Part shown: piece after piece, positions 43,001-50,805 of the stretch
How positions within the stretch are numbered: the stretch's first letter is position 1
Layout of the letters: every line of letters starts with the position of its first letter
DNA from: an uncultured Spartobacteria bacterium
GTDB lineage: Bacteria > Verrucomicrobiota > Verrucomicrobiia > Chthoniobacterales > Chthoniobacteraceae
Assembly: GCA_903929475.1 (NCBI GenBank)
Contig: CAIYUV010000131.1
Location: 1 to 57,890, forward strand
Direction: 5' to 3'
Length of the DNA stretch: 57,890 bases
Made by a program: the position numbers and the translations under genes
The notes under the pieces: generated by a model
Database searches by the model: none
What the model was told of the DNA's origin: nothing
The model's input: only the letters and a program-made list of their open reading frames with translations

Positions 43001-43750
43001 GATGTCTTGAAACGTGAGCACCTGCTCGTCGAGCACGACGCGCTGGCCGGGGTAGATGCGGCAGAAGGTGCCGGGCAGCAGCGGGCGCCCCCGGACGAAG
43101 ACAGTGCGTTGCGCAGCGTTCTTCACCAGCACGAGCGCGTGAAAGCGGAAGGCGATGAGTCGCTCGTCGGCATTAAATCCCTTCAGCCAGACATCGGCCT
43201 GCGCATCGCGCCCGAATGTGAGAACTTCGAGGGGAAATTCGCCGGACTGCGTTACAGCTTTGTCTGCTTTTTCTCCGCTTTGAAGTTGGTGGACGATCTC
43301 GATGGCCTGCGTCGCCATACCGAGACGATCCATGAATGCATAAAATGCGGGCATCTGCTTCTGCCCTTCGCCGACCCGCGCGATGATGTCGTAGAGCTGC
43401 ACACCGAGCATGATTTTTTGCTCGGGGCCAAGCACGCGGGAGAGGCGGTCGGCCATTGCATCTACGTCCTGCTGCTGGCCGAGCGCGTCGCGAAACTGGC
43501 GTCGCAAATCGGAATAAACGCCGTCGGGAAATCCGTGACGGAGCAGGCCGAGCACATTATCCACCTCCTCCTCGACGACTTCGCCTTCGCTTTTTGAAAA
43601 TGCGGCGAGCACCTGGATGACGAGCGGAAAAAGGCTCTGTTCTTCTGCGGGTCGCGGTTTGCCGACGAGGCGACGCCATCCGCGATTGAAGAAACGGCTG
43701 ATGCCTCGGGTGATGTGCACGGTTTTATCGCGGAAAAAATGGGTGCTCAT
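40058..43750 (-). CDS. TerB-like / FHA-like / ABC-ATPase / ABC-2 permease fusion
   Basis: A single 1230-residue protein (start 43750, MSTHFFRDKT). Domains: a helical TerB-like domain (about 40-155: FPLVIQVLAAFSKSEGEVVE); an FHA-like beta region (about 172-252: LEVLTFGRDAQADVWL, RGRPLLPGTFCRIYPGQ); a further beta-rich stretch (about 290-440) with a second FHA-like look (PIVVGEKVIPVGGSCDLNDG); an ABC ATPase (about 455-690) with Walker A GGSGSGKST at 488-496, signature LSGGE at 594-598 and Walker B IFLFDE; then a linker and an ABC-2 type membrane domain (from about 835) with a large extracytoplasmic charged insert before the last TM. It is a half-transporter of the ABCG/Rv1747 type. TerB plus FHA inputs suggest control by phosphorylation or envelope stress. 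The substrate is unknown. It lies downstream of two small envelope protein genes on the same strand. Confidence 0.85.
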   Translation of the reverse strand: MSTHFFRDKTVHITRGISRFFNRGWRRLVGKPRPAEEQSLFPLVIQVLAAFSKSEGEVVEEEVDNVLGLLRHGFPDGVYSDLRRQFRDALGQQQDVDAMADRLSRVLGPEQKIMLGVQLYDIIARVGEGQKQMPAFYAFMDRLGMATQAIEIVHQLQSGEKADKAVTQSGEFPLEVLTFGRDAQADVWLKGFNADERLIAFRFHALVLVKNAAQRTVFVRGRPLLPGTFCRIYPGQRVVLDEQVLTFQDITYYFNAKKGVFATQVFVELNDKDEVELSRVRTRASVLEVRFGLKVQVRALADVDALLNGVALRSSTMLNATLEDRIIFHHDAELTLADLRRRARALGVRFQLKSYKSAYKVSNNPSLLETDDILLSPGTSGDVLLRVLCDYDNKVGKLEVTAADRPIVVGEKVIPVGGSCDLNDGDFIRIDAGQGLRCDFSERIIEEERNIVSSLELRDLTCHFGGNVTALDGISFSLTRGDLVCVMGGSGSGKSTLLRAIAGRLPASRGHVLLNGQALYENLDEFKRFIAYIPQDDAFDDHLTVEENLTYAAAIRSPHLSLNDRERRVDSRLVELGLAERRDVIVGSADKKTLSGGERKRLNIGLDMISSADIFLFDEPTSGLSSKDSEHVIEIIRGIAHNKIVFVVIHQPSARLFSMFTKAILLDRGGKLVFHGKPAEMLDYFAEAAIEEKGMAADVAKRDADSAEFCFDVLETPLHDLSGDVILEEGSNGQLIPARRFSPDFWRDRYEAHRLTQDVKLNFNRTGKSHAPSTLEPPAQMSTVSFAGPQTNVSVPVPRPAKPKPAPVPGTLRQLRWRAEWLQFHTLLRRAFLSKLRNVASLFVTLLAPPVLGAIVGWALYFTDDADHPYVFASAFHIPTYIFIALLVALFLALMNSVEDIIRDRAVLQRERNLDVGIGYYVTAKFLTLCVFSALQCALFIIVGNSILELRGMFWEYFLWTFLTAVSGIALGLLVSALVPNSKTGAMLVPLILIPQLIFGGALIKYDEMNKDPSLLYSFQRWFENKHVASDMEGDKKLRVPLISRIVATHYSYEALVVAQAKLNPLALRQQKLQHMIETLAARPTRTDAEDDRLDDLKDTLAQLSGLEAGSPREIDKRLARADEIIAGSQTTKGDFKTRVFGITASQLYENQKIADMVAKAETEQNDYRRNYRINPFFSPEKHHFTLGDGKSGWTMSVWFRNGAILIITSLVQLIILRWVLRRQLQKTGV

Positions 43751-43813
43751 CAGGATGCGCACGCACTGCTTAGCATCGCAGGGTGCCACGTGTCCATCGC
43801 GCGCATGCAAGGA

Positions 43814-44029
43814 TCACTCTGCGGTTTTCTGCGCAGTGCGGTTGTGAGCGTCGCGAGCTTCCTTTGGCGATTTGAAAATGTAGGGTGGTTTTGCCGATTT
43901 CTGAGGAGCGGGTGAGTGTGCCGGTTGCGAAGAGTCGGCCACTTGAAAACTGCGCCAGTGTTTCGCCGACACACCGGCGAGAAGTGCGAAAAGGATGAAG
44001 GCGACCAACTTGATCTCGTCCCGCGTCAT
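43814..44029 (-). CDS. Small single-TM protein coupled to the KTSC gene
   Basis: A protein of 71 residues, MTRDEIKLVAFILFALLAGV then a Pro/Ser/Lys-rich tail (SSQPAHSPAPQKSAKPPYIF). One N-terminal TM helix is followed by a short basic outer or inner tail with a conserved-looking PYIFKSPKEARDAHN. The ATG overlaps the TAA of the preceding KTSC gene (TAATG), so the two are translationally coupled. No named family; similar small anchors often precede DNA-uptake or envelope genes in Verrucomicrobia, from memory. The large ABC gene follows 63 bp downstream on the same strand. Confidence 0.6.
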   Translation of the reverse strand: MTRDEIKLVAFILFALLAGVSAKHWRSFQVADSSQPAHSPAPQKSAKPPYIFKSPKEARDAHNRTAQKTAE

Positions 44030-44352
44030 TACTGTCCGGCAATGGCATTCGGGTTCGAACGCGCGAAAGGAAATCTTCCGCGAATTTTGAGGGCGAAGAA
44101 CCTGCCCTTGGAATTGGCAGACATAAACTGGGTGAAAAATTCCTTTGTGATTCCTGAATAGCGGTAGATGCCGCCGTTGCGAAATTCGATTTCCAGCACC
44201 TGCTCCCGCTCGTCGTAGCCGACGCTGGCGAGGCTGGAGGAAACGACTGGCGTGCGTTGAATCGTGTCTTCTGCAAGAGCGATGCCGGCAAAAATATACG
44301 TGCAGATGAGGAGGGCGAGGGCGAGGGCAGATGTTCTTATGCGGGGAGGCAT
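44029..44352 (-). CDS. Exported KTSC-domain protein
   Basis: A protein of 107 residues with a signal peptide (MPPRIRTSALALALLICTYI, cleavage near ALAED). The mature part is a KTSC domain: VSSSLASVGYDEREQVLEIE, FRNGGIYRYSGITKEFFTQF, then SANSKGRFF. The domain is named after the Lys-Thr-Ser-Cys motif of some lysyl-tRNA synthetases; here the corresponding stretch is variant, but the YRYSGI core is typical. Its function in isolated exported form is unknown. It is translated together with the small TM protein that follows. Confidence 0.8.
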   Translation of the reverse strand: MPPRIRTSALALALLICTYIFAGIALAEDTIQRTPVVSSSLASVGYDEREQVLEIEFRNGGIYRYSGITKEFFTQFMSANSKGRFFALKIRGRFPFARSNPNAIAGQ

Positions 44353-44432
44353 GGTGAAAAGATGACCCTGCCAATACGGTTGGCGAGTCTTTTTTACAGA
44401 AATGATTTACCGAGCCTTTTATCGGGAAACAG

Positions 44433-44462
44433 AAGAGCCACGCTTTAATGGGCGCGGCTCTT
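44433..44462 (-). terminator. Hairpin terminator after gspG
   Basis: AAGAGCCACGC and GCGCGGCTCTT pair with one mismatch around TTTAATGG. It lies 20 bp past the gspG stop. A TTTT follows on the plus strand and CTGTTT on the minus strand, so it may work in both directions, although it is weaker than the other terminators in this window. Confidence 0.6.
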
Positions 44463-44481
44463 TTGAAACTAATCGGGAGTA

Positions 44482-44910
44482 TTACTGCTGCCAGTTTCCG
44501 ATGTCGTCGGCGGTGTTTGGCTGGCGGTCGGGGCCGTTGCTGTAGATGTCAAAACCCTTCGTATTGTGGCGCCCTGGGAATTCGTAGTGATATTCCTGCC
44601 CCCACGGATCGGGTTGGATTTTGTCTTCGTAGTTGCGCCACCGGCGCGGGACCGGATCGCCTGCGGGTTTTTCGACAAGCGCCTTGAGACCTTGCGACGA
44701 GGAGGGCGGCGAGGAATTTTGCATTTCGTATGTCGCTACCTCGCCAGCCAATCGTGTGATGTAGATTCCGGCCTGCTCGATTTTTGCCTGCTCCGCTTTT
44801 TGTGCGATGTTTGGAATCAGCACGGCCATCAGTGTGACGATGATGATGATCACCAGCATGATTTCGAGGAGTGTAAAGCCGGCGGTTTGATTGCGCAGAA
44901 GCGGTTTCAT
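44482..44910 (-). CDS. gspG: Type II secretion major pseudopilin GspG
   Basis: A protein of 142 residues. A short basic leader ends in the prepilin peptidase site AGFTLLE (Glu at +5), followed by the hydrophobic helix (IMLVIIIIVTLMAVLIPNIA). The C-terminal globular part has the GspG calcium-loop signature: DPWGQEYHYEFPGRHN and DIYSNGPDRQPNTADDIGNW. The start at 44910 overlaps the preceding gene by 4 bp. It is the major subunit of a type II secretion or type IV pilus-like pseudopilus. No GspE, GspD or GspK gene is adjacent. Confidence 0.95.
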   Translation of the reverse strand: MKPLLRNQTAGFTLLEIMLVIIIIVTLMAVLIPNIAQKAEQAKIEQAGIYITRLAGEVATYEMQNSSPPSSSQGLKALVEKPAGDPVPRRWRNYEDKIQPDPWGQEYHYEFPGRHNTKGFDIYSNGPDRQPNTADDIGNWQQ

Positions 44911-45953
44911 GGATTTGTGGGACTGAGGATGTAGTCGAAGTGTTTCCAATTGTGTTTGAGCTGTAGCTCGACGTTGCGGATGGCGATGGCGCTGCTTCCT
45001 TCCGACAAGCTGATGGTGATTTTGTTCAAGCCGGAGCGCAGAAGTTTGCCGGGGATGATCGCCTGCGCGTGCAGCCATCCGGTGTATTGAAAGCGCATTC
45101 CTTGTTCGAGCGTGCGCGATTCGCCGCGATAGGCGGGGTCGGCGAGGTCGGGCCAGCGGATGTTTGCGAAGGCGGGATTGCCTTCGTTCACGGTGACGAC
45201 GGGCGCTGCGCCGGTGTCGGCATTCAACACCTCAAAGCTGACGACGGCGATGAGCGGCTGCGCGGCGAGATCGAATTCCCATGTCTCCGCAGTTTTCGCT
45301 TTTAGCGAAAGGCTGACGACGCCGGGGTCGAGGACGGCTTTGATGCGTCCGAAAAGTTTTGAGTCTGAATCCTCGGCGGGTGCGGAGACGATGTTGCCGA
45401 AGGGGTCGGTGAGTTCGGGTGCGGGCGTGAAGTCGGTAGTTTGTTTTGTAGCTCCGTCTTTCAGCGAACTCGCAAATGCGCCGCGGATGCTGCTGCCGTC
45501 GCCGGGGACTTCGATGTCCACGTAGTCCGTTCCTTCGAGCGGGAGGATGATGCTTTCGTGCGTGGGCAGCCCGGTGCTGTTGCCGGGCAGCGTGGTGCGG
45601 AATCGCTCTTTCCCCGTTTCGCTCCATGCGCTGATGACGGGCTGCATATCGGGCAGGTCGTCGAAGAAAACGCGGAAGAGCATTTCCTGGTGCAGTTGCG
45701 GGAGGCGGCGCAGGCGCAGGCGGAAAAGTGTTTTGGGCGGCGTGTCGCCATTCGCGGGGACGGCTTCGCTTTGGAAGGACTGAAACCAAATCGGGAGCGC
45801 GGGCTGCGGGGCGTTCGCTTTTGCGAGGGCGTTGAAATCGAGCCACACGCTGAATGGCACGGGCTGCTCGGTGATAGGTGCCTGTTCCTCGTCGGCAAAT
45901 GCACAGGCCGCGAGGGCGGCGGCGCAGATGCAGGTGAGGATGGTGCGTGGCAT
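44907..45953 (-). CDS. Exported protein of unknown function between gspF and gspG
   Basis: A protein of 348 residues with a signal peptide (MPRTILTCICAAALAACAFA). The rest is rich in beta-like segments (VPFSVWLDFNALAKANAPQP, MLFRVFFDDLPDMQPVISAW, AIIPGKLLRSGLNKITISL) and ends YILSPTNP. The last third resembles a carbohydrate-binding or galactose-binding-like sandwich in pattern (SSAIAIRNVELQLKHNWKHF), but I do not recognise a family. It overlaps gspG by 4 bp and lies downstream of gspF, so it is probably a substrate or accessory of that pseudopilin system. Confidence 0.7.
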   Translation of the reverse strand: MPRTILTCICAAALAACAFADEEQAPITEQPVPFSVWLDFNALAKANAPQPALPIWFQSFQSEAVPANGDTPPKTLFRLRLRRLPQLHQEMLFRVFFDDLPDMQPVISAWSETGKERFRTTLPGNSTGLPTHESIILPLEGTDYVDIEVPGDGSSIRGAFASSLKDGATKQTTDFTPAPELTDPFGNIVSAPAEDSDSKLFGRIKAVLDPGVVSLSLKAKTAETWEFDLAAQPLIAVVSFEVLNADTGAAPVVTVNEGNPAFANIRWPDLADPAYRGESRTLEQGMRFQYTGWLHAQAIIPGKLLRSGLNKITISLSEGSSAIAIRNVELQLKHNWKHFDYILSPTNP

Positions 45954-46079
45954 GAGTTGGAAGTTAGTGAGCGAAGGCGATGGATGGCAAGACGCGCGAG
46001 GCTGGAAGTGTAACAACTGTGCGGCGCTGTTGTTTCGTCTTCGCGGTGAAAGTGTCGTGTCTCATGGGCGGAAAATTTT

Positions 46080-47414
46080 TCACCGGCGGTTCATGCCGCT
46101 GGTGAGATTGAAGACTGCGATGAGGATGCCGTAGATGACGGTGCCGATGACGCCCGCGATCAGGATCATGATGAGCGGCGGGATGAGGGTGCTGACGACC
46201 TGCACTTGTTTGTCGAGTTCGCGTTCATACACGTCGGCGATGAGGCACATGGTCTCGGAAAATTTTCCGGTCTGCTCGCCGACGCCCATCATGTCCACGA
46301 ACATCTCGGGAAAGATGTGCTGGCTGGCTGCCGCGACGGAGAGCGTGGTGCCGTCGAGGACAGCCGCGTGGATTTCCATCATGCGCTGGCGGATAAATTC
46401 ATTGCCTGCGATGTCTTCGAGTAGTTCCAGCGCGCGGAGAAGTGTGACGCCGTTTTGTGTGAGCGTGCCGAGGGTGCGCGCAAATTGCGCGAAGTAACGG
46501 AAGCGCGAGATGCGGCCAAGAACGGGGATGTTCCATTTGAACCGATCCCACGCGAGCCGCCCCGCTGGCGTTGCGACGAAGGCACGGAATAGAACGTATG
46601 CGCCAAATATCGCGGCGACACCGGCCCACCAGTAGTTGGCGACGATGGTGTTGAGGCCGATGAGGAATTTGGTGGCGGCGGGGAGCTGGGCGTTCGTGTC
46701 TTTGAAAAAGGACATGAGCTTCGGCACCATCGTCGTCATGAAAACCATGATCAAAACGATGCCGACGACGACGAGGACGGACGGGTAGAGTAGTGCCTGC
46801 TGGACGCGCTCGCGCAGTGATTTGATTTCCGCGAGATGCGTGGTGAGGCGGTGGAGAATGGTGGAGAGGGAGCCGGAGGCCTCGCCTGCGGAGACCATGT
46901 TCACGTAGAGCGGGCTGAAGATGCGCGGGAAGTCGCGCATGGCCTGCGAGAGGCTGCGGCCATCAACGAGCGACTGGTGGAGTGATTGCGAGAGCGCGCG
47001 GAGTTTGACGTGCTTGAGGCGCTTGCAGAGGACGCCGAGCGATTCGTCGAGCGTCATGCCCGCACTGAGAAGGTGGGCGAGCTGCTCGGTGAAAAGATAC
47101 TGCTGTGAGTGGCTGAGCTTGAGCGACTGCGGGGCGGAGGTCGCTGGGGTCGTTGCTGATTTTACAGACTGATTGCGCACTGCGGGTGGTGCGGATTTGT
47201 TCGCGTCGGACTTTGCATGCGACTTTTCCGTGGCTGCGGGCTTGGTGGCGAGTGCGACGGACTTCGCGGGTTCGTCGGTGACGAGCTGGATTTTTACGGG
47301 GACGAATCGCTGCTGTTCGACTTGGGAGATGGCCCCGCTGCGGTCATTCGCGGTCACGACGCCGTCCACCATCTGGCCGGAGGCATTGCGTGCGGTGTAG
47401 CGAAACTGAGGCAT
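46080..47414 (-). CDS. gspF: Type II secretion inner-membrane protein GspF/PilC
   Basis: A protein of 444 residues. The start MPQFRYTARNASGQMVDGVV is typical of GspF/PilC. Two GspF domains follow (about 105-225 and 310-430), with TM segments at about 208-232, 255-280 and 405-430. Signature stretches are QLAHLLSAGMTLDESLGVLC, MVSAGEASGSLSTILHRLT, ARTLGTLTQNGVTLLRALEL and MGVGEQTGKFSETM. A Lys/Ala/Ser-rich linker (about 48-95) between the N-terminal 45 residues and the first domain is longer than usual. The protein spans the inner membrane and works with an ATPase encoded elsewhere. Confidence 0.95.
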   Translation of the reverse strand: MPQFRYTARNASGQMVDGVVTANDRSGAISQVEQQRFVPVKIQLVTDEPAKSVALATKPAATEKSHAKSDANKSAPPAVRNQSVKSATTPATSAPQSLKLSHSQQYLFTEQLAHLLSAGMTLDESLGVLCKRLKHVKLRALSQSLHQSLVDGRSLSQAMRDFPRIFSPLYVNMVSAGEASGSLSTILHRLTTHLAEIKSLRERVQQALLYPSVLVVVGIVLIMVFMTTMVPKLMSFFKDTNAQLPAATKFLIGLNTIVANYWWAGVAAIFGAYVLFRAFVATPAGRLAWDRFKWNIPVLGRISRFRYFAQFARTLGTLTQNGVTLLRALELLEDIAGNEFIRQRMMEIHAAVLDGTTLSVAAASQHIFPEMFVDMMGVGEQTGKFSETMCLIADVYERELDKQVQVVSTLIPPLIMILIAGVIGTVIYGILIAVFNLTSGMNRR

Positions 47415-47442
47415 GTGTGTGGATTGCTATGTCCGAAAAAAA

Positions 47443-47470
47443 CGAAGGCAAGCCAAGAGGCTTGCCTTCG
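47443..47470 (-). terminator. Rho-independent terminator of the PEP-CTERM gene
   Basis: CGAAGGCAAGCC and GGCTTGCCTTCG pair perfectly (12 bp) around AAGA, and on the minus strand the stem is followed by seven Ts (complement of 47436-47442). It lies 30 bp beyond the PEP-CTERM stop and 29 bp before the gspF start. Confidence 0.95.
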
Positions 47471-47500
47471 TGAGACAGAGGATGGTCGTGTTTCGTTCGT

Positions 47501-49363
47501 TCAAGCCCGACGCCTGCGGCGCCCGAGAAGGCCCGCCGCGCCAGCCGCGAGCAAGAGAGCCGATGTTGGCTCCGGGATTGCCAATGTGGTTTTGAATTCC
47601 GTTCCGTTGCCTCCCTGCCATTCCAATCCTGCATCTCCGAGAGACATGATAATTTGAGGTGGAAATGGTGAAGGTGATGCGGGTGTTTTCCACAGCCACA
47701 AATCATCGGAAACCGTGTTGAACAGCGTTGCGTTAGAAATGAGCAGGGTGTTGTAGAAACGCAAAGAGAGAGGAATTGTTGTCGAAGGAGGGAGGCTATT
47801 AAATGTATTCGGCAGTGAACTGTTAAATACATAGGTCCCGTAAAATTCGCCATCTACTCCCTGACCATCACCGATGGATGTCGTGAGAAAAGCCGTATTG
47901 AGTGAGTTTTGCCCCGTTAGAGGAACCCAGTTGCCGGAGAAATTGTTCGATGTGGTCGCTCCATCGTAATATCCAATTTGAACTGCAATACCGTCGCCGT
48001 CACCGGGACCGCCTGCGGAGAGTGCGACTCCAGCGTTGTTCTTGAGTAGAAGACCGGCGCTATCAAAAGCAATGTCGGTTTCCGTTGCAGGCGGAGATGC
48101 GGTGAAAACTGCACGTCTGAGTGTCGGAGTTTTCTGGTTGAAGTTGAATTGGCCTGTGCTGCTTGTGTTTTTGGCAATGATTGAATTGCCGGGCGCGGGG
48201 GTTGCGGGTGTAAATTGAGTGTTGTTGCTGAACACGGTGCCTGCAAAATTGACGTAGGCAGGTGCGAAGTCAGCGGGCTGACGCGTCGCGGTCGGCGTGT
48301 TTGACGAAAGTGCCGCAGAGGCGAACTCTGTGGTTGGGATGATTTCCTCAAAGCCAGTGTTTAAGCTGGGTCCCGCGGAAACAATGATACTGCTGCTGTT
48401 GACCACGCCCTGCTTGGGAAGAGCTATATTTGTGAGATCTGTGTTGTTCCAGTTTCTGTCCTGCCCGATTTTGGAAAGATCATTCTGCAAAAGGTATGAA
48501 GCGACGCCTGGCGGGTTGCTATTTTTGGCGGCTCCAGAATCAGCATAAGAAGTGGGGACTGCATTGAATTGGTCAGTGGTTAAAAACGAATGTTCGTCAT
48601 AAGTGGCCGATAAATTATCATGTGAAAATTGAGCGTTGCTGGTGTTTGCCTGAAGCTTTTCCGTGAATGATGCCACGGAAGATTTGCGAGAAGTGCGCAG
48701 GGTGGCTGTGCTGAAACCACCGCCGTTGCCGCTCGCGAGATTGCTGTTCGGGAAAGCGGGAATGCTGGCATTCTGCGAGGAACGAGAGGCTCCGCCCACA
48801 AAGACGGTTGAAGTCAATTCCGTTCCCGATGTGCCGCTGAGCCGACCTGTCAAACTGTGTCCGCTATTCGCCTGAGCCTCTGTGTCAACACGAGTGCCAA
48901 AGGGATTTTGATTAAAGGTATTTGCCGGGATTTTGGTGAGGTTGACTTCGCTGGTTCCGATTACTCCGTTCGCAGCAAGCTGCTGGCTGGTATGGATGGG
49001 AGAAACCTGATTTCCGAGGCATGCAAGGATTGCATTTACAGTGAATTCCTCAACCCGTTTGTCGGGATTTGCATCCCCGCTATTCAATGTGAGGTTGCCC
49101 GTGCCGCTGATGTTGATAATTCCTGCCGAACTCACAATTTTCAGCACGGGAGGCATGATGTTTTCCGGTGTGGAATTGTTTGAGAACTCCGCTTTTGCCT
49201 CGCTCAAGTAGAAAGACCCGCTTGTATCGCTTTTCCAAACTTCGTCGGTGGTCAGTGTCCACGTGATGGATGCCGCCGAAGCACTAGTTGCGACCAGAAA
49301 GGCAAGCGGAAGAGCACATATTTTTATGGCTCTGCCACTGCGATGTGCGGTCGGATTATTCAT
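47501..49363 (-). CDS. Exported PEP-CTERM protein
   Basis: A protein of 620 residues. Signal peptide: ICALPLAFLVATSASAASIT, preceded by a basic start. The long middle is Ser/Thr/Asn/Gly-rich and beta-like (GTGNLTLNSGD, TVFVGGASRSSQNASIPAF) with no recognised enzyme domain. The C-terminus is a classic PEP-CTERM sorting tail: IPEPTSALLLAAGAAGLLG then RRRRRA, so processing by an exosortase and attachment to or release from the envelope is expected. No exosortase is in the window. AT content is higher than in the neighbouring genes. It has its own strong terminator. Confidence 0.9.
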   Translation of the reverse strand: MNNPTAHRSGRAIKICALPLAFLVATSASAASITWTLTTDEVWKSDTSGSFYLSEAKAEFSNNSTPENIMPPVLKIVSSAGIINISGTGNLTLNSGDANPDKRVEEFTVNAILACLGNQVSPIHTSQQLAANGVIGTSEVNLTKIPANTFNQNPFGTRVDTEAQANSGHSLTGRLSGTSGTELTSTVFVGGASRSSQNASIPAFPNSNLASGNGGGFSTATLRTSRKSSVASFTEKLQANTSNAQFSHDNLSATYDEHSFLTTDQFNAVPTSYADSGAAKNSNPPGVASYLLQNDLSKIGQDRNWNNTDLTNIALPKQGVVNSSSIIVSAGPSLNTGFEEIIPTTEFASAALSSNTPTATRQPADFAPAYVNFAGTVFSNNTQFTPATPAPGNSIIAKNTSSTGQFNFNQKTPTLRRAVFTASPPATETDIAFDSAGLLLKNNAGVALSAGGPGDGDGIAVQIGYYDGATTSNNFSGNWVPLTGQNSLNTAFLTTSIGDGQGVDGEFYGTYVFNSSLPNTFNSLPPSTTIPLSLRFYNTLLISNATLFNTVSDDLWLWKTPASPSPFPPQIIMSLGDAGLEWQGGNGTEFKTTLAIPEPTSALLLAAGAAGLLGRRRRRA

Positions 49364-49517
49364 ATTGTGAAAGTGCTTTAGGAGGCATCTGTTGGGTTAT
49401 CCAAGTCTCACGATATACCAATACAGATGTTCTGTTGCGTCGCAATGTCTCACTGGCGGCATCCCCGATTTTTTATCCCAATTATTGCCGATATATCGTT
49501 TCGACACTGATTTCAAA

Positions 49518-50552
49518 TTAAGGGGTGTAGGGGAGTGGTTGAACCAGTGCAGTGCCAGTGGCCGCCGACCGATACAGAACGACGGCCGTGCCAGCTTTGA
49601 TGACTGTGGTGTTTTGATTGGCGCCGGTTCCCGCACGGCGCCAGTTCGTTCCATTGTGAAAATATGTCTGCCACACACGGGTTATGGTGTCCCAGAGATA
49701 GACTTTGTCAGCCGTGTTGGCGCTGGTGCTTTTCACCCATCCAGCGCTGTCTTGGATGCCGGAGTTGAACAATTGAACATCCACTGGAAAACGGTTTGCT
49801 AGAAAGGTCGAACCACTTCCAAATAAACCCGTCTGCTCACTGGTGCTGGGGACTGCTCCCATCATGGTCAAAGTCACCGAGCTTGTGCCACGATGGACGA
49901 TAAACACCCCTTCGTCAGGATAAATGATGGTGTTGGTTTGATCCGCTCCAGATCCGGCTCTCCGCCAGTTGGTGCCATTGTGAAAGTAAGTTTGCCACTG
50001 ATCATTGCCCGATCCGTCTTTTGACAGGAGATAGACGACATCAGCATCGTTTGCACTCGCGCCTGTCATCAAAAGTGGTGTCGTAGTCCCGAACAGACTA
50101 CCGAAGGTGTTCACTGGAACGATTTGAATCGTATTACCGACAGCCAGCAAAGTGTTGATATCCGTGACGCCGTTGGGAAGGACAACCGTGACTTGATTCG
50201 TCGTATTTGCCGAAACAAGGAACAGCATCCCCTGCTGTGTGCCGGTAATGATCCGGACGCCGCGGGGCGCGGATGTGGTGGCAAAATTTCCGGCGGTGAA
50301 GGAGGCGCCTGTCAGTGTGAACGAATTTACACTGTCGAGCGAGGCAACGGTGCCTTGGAAATCCGGCGTGTTGTAGAGCGGCACGGAGAAGGCGACGCTT
50401 TGTTCTGTAATCGTCGGTGGCGTGGCGGCGGGAATTGTAACATTAATGTAGCCTACCGGGGTTGTATTCGCAGTCGTCTGCGCTCGGCATGGTGACAGCC
50501 AAGCAACAAGCACTGCCGTCATGGTCAGAACTTGGAGGGCTTTGGTTTTCAT
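49518..50552 (-). CDS. Exported TIGR02597-family protein with an internal repeat
   Basis: A protein of 344 residues with a signal peptide (ending AWLSPCRAQ). The sequence TTANTTPVGYINVTIPAATP and the following VTVVLPNGVTDINTLLAVGN match TIGR02597, a family found in Verrucomicrobia. A segment WQTYFHNGTNWRRAG occurs twice, near residues 187 and 290, each followed by a Gly-Ala-x-Gln and an aliphatic strand; these are two copies of one beta unit. The function is unknown; surface display is likely. It lies upstream of the PEP-CTERM gene on the same strand (154-bp gap). Like that gene it is AT-richer than the region. The 253-bp gap behind it (50553-50805) shows nothing I can identify. Confidence 0.85.
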   Translation of the reverse strand: MKTKALQVLTMTAVLVAWLSPCRAQTTANTTPVGYINVTIPAATPPTITEQSVAFSVPLYNTPDFQGTVASLDSVNSFTLTGASFTAGNFATTSAPRGVRIITGTQQGMLFLVSANTTNQVTVVLPNGVTDINTLLAVGNTIQIVPVNTFGSLFGTTTPLLMTGASANDADVVYLLSKDGSGNDQWQTYFHNGTNWRRAGSGADQTNTIIYPDEGVFIVHRGTSSVTLTMMGAVPSTSEQTGLFGSGSTFLANRFPVDVQLFNSGIQDSAGWVKSTSANTADKVYLWDTITRVWQTYFHNGTNWRRAGTGANQNTTVIKAGTAVVLYRSAATGTALVQPLPYTP

Positions 50553-50805
50553 ATTTTGAATTTATGTGGATTTGAACTGCGCGCAATCAAAAGCTTAAAG
50601 AAGTAGAATTCTTGAAGCACGTTACACACGAGGGTTGATGAGGCTAGTGTTTTTCTTGGGTGACTTTGTGAAAATAAGGTCATCGCGCGAAAGGAGTATG
50701 CAGGAGGAGCGACATTTGCATCTCCCCGCAGGTCACGGAGAGAGGTGAAAGCGATATCCACCGTCGCCATTGTGCTTGTCGAGGAAAGTCGCTAGCACCC
50801 GCGTC

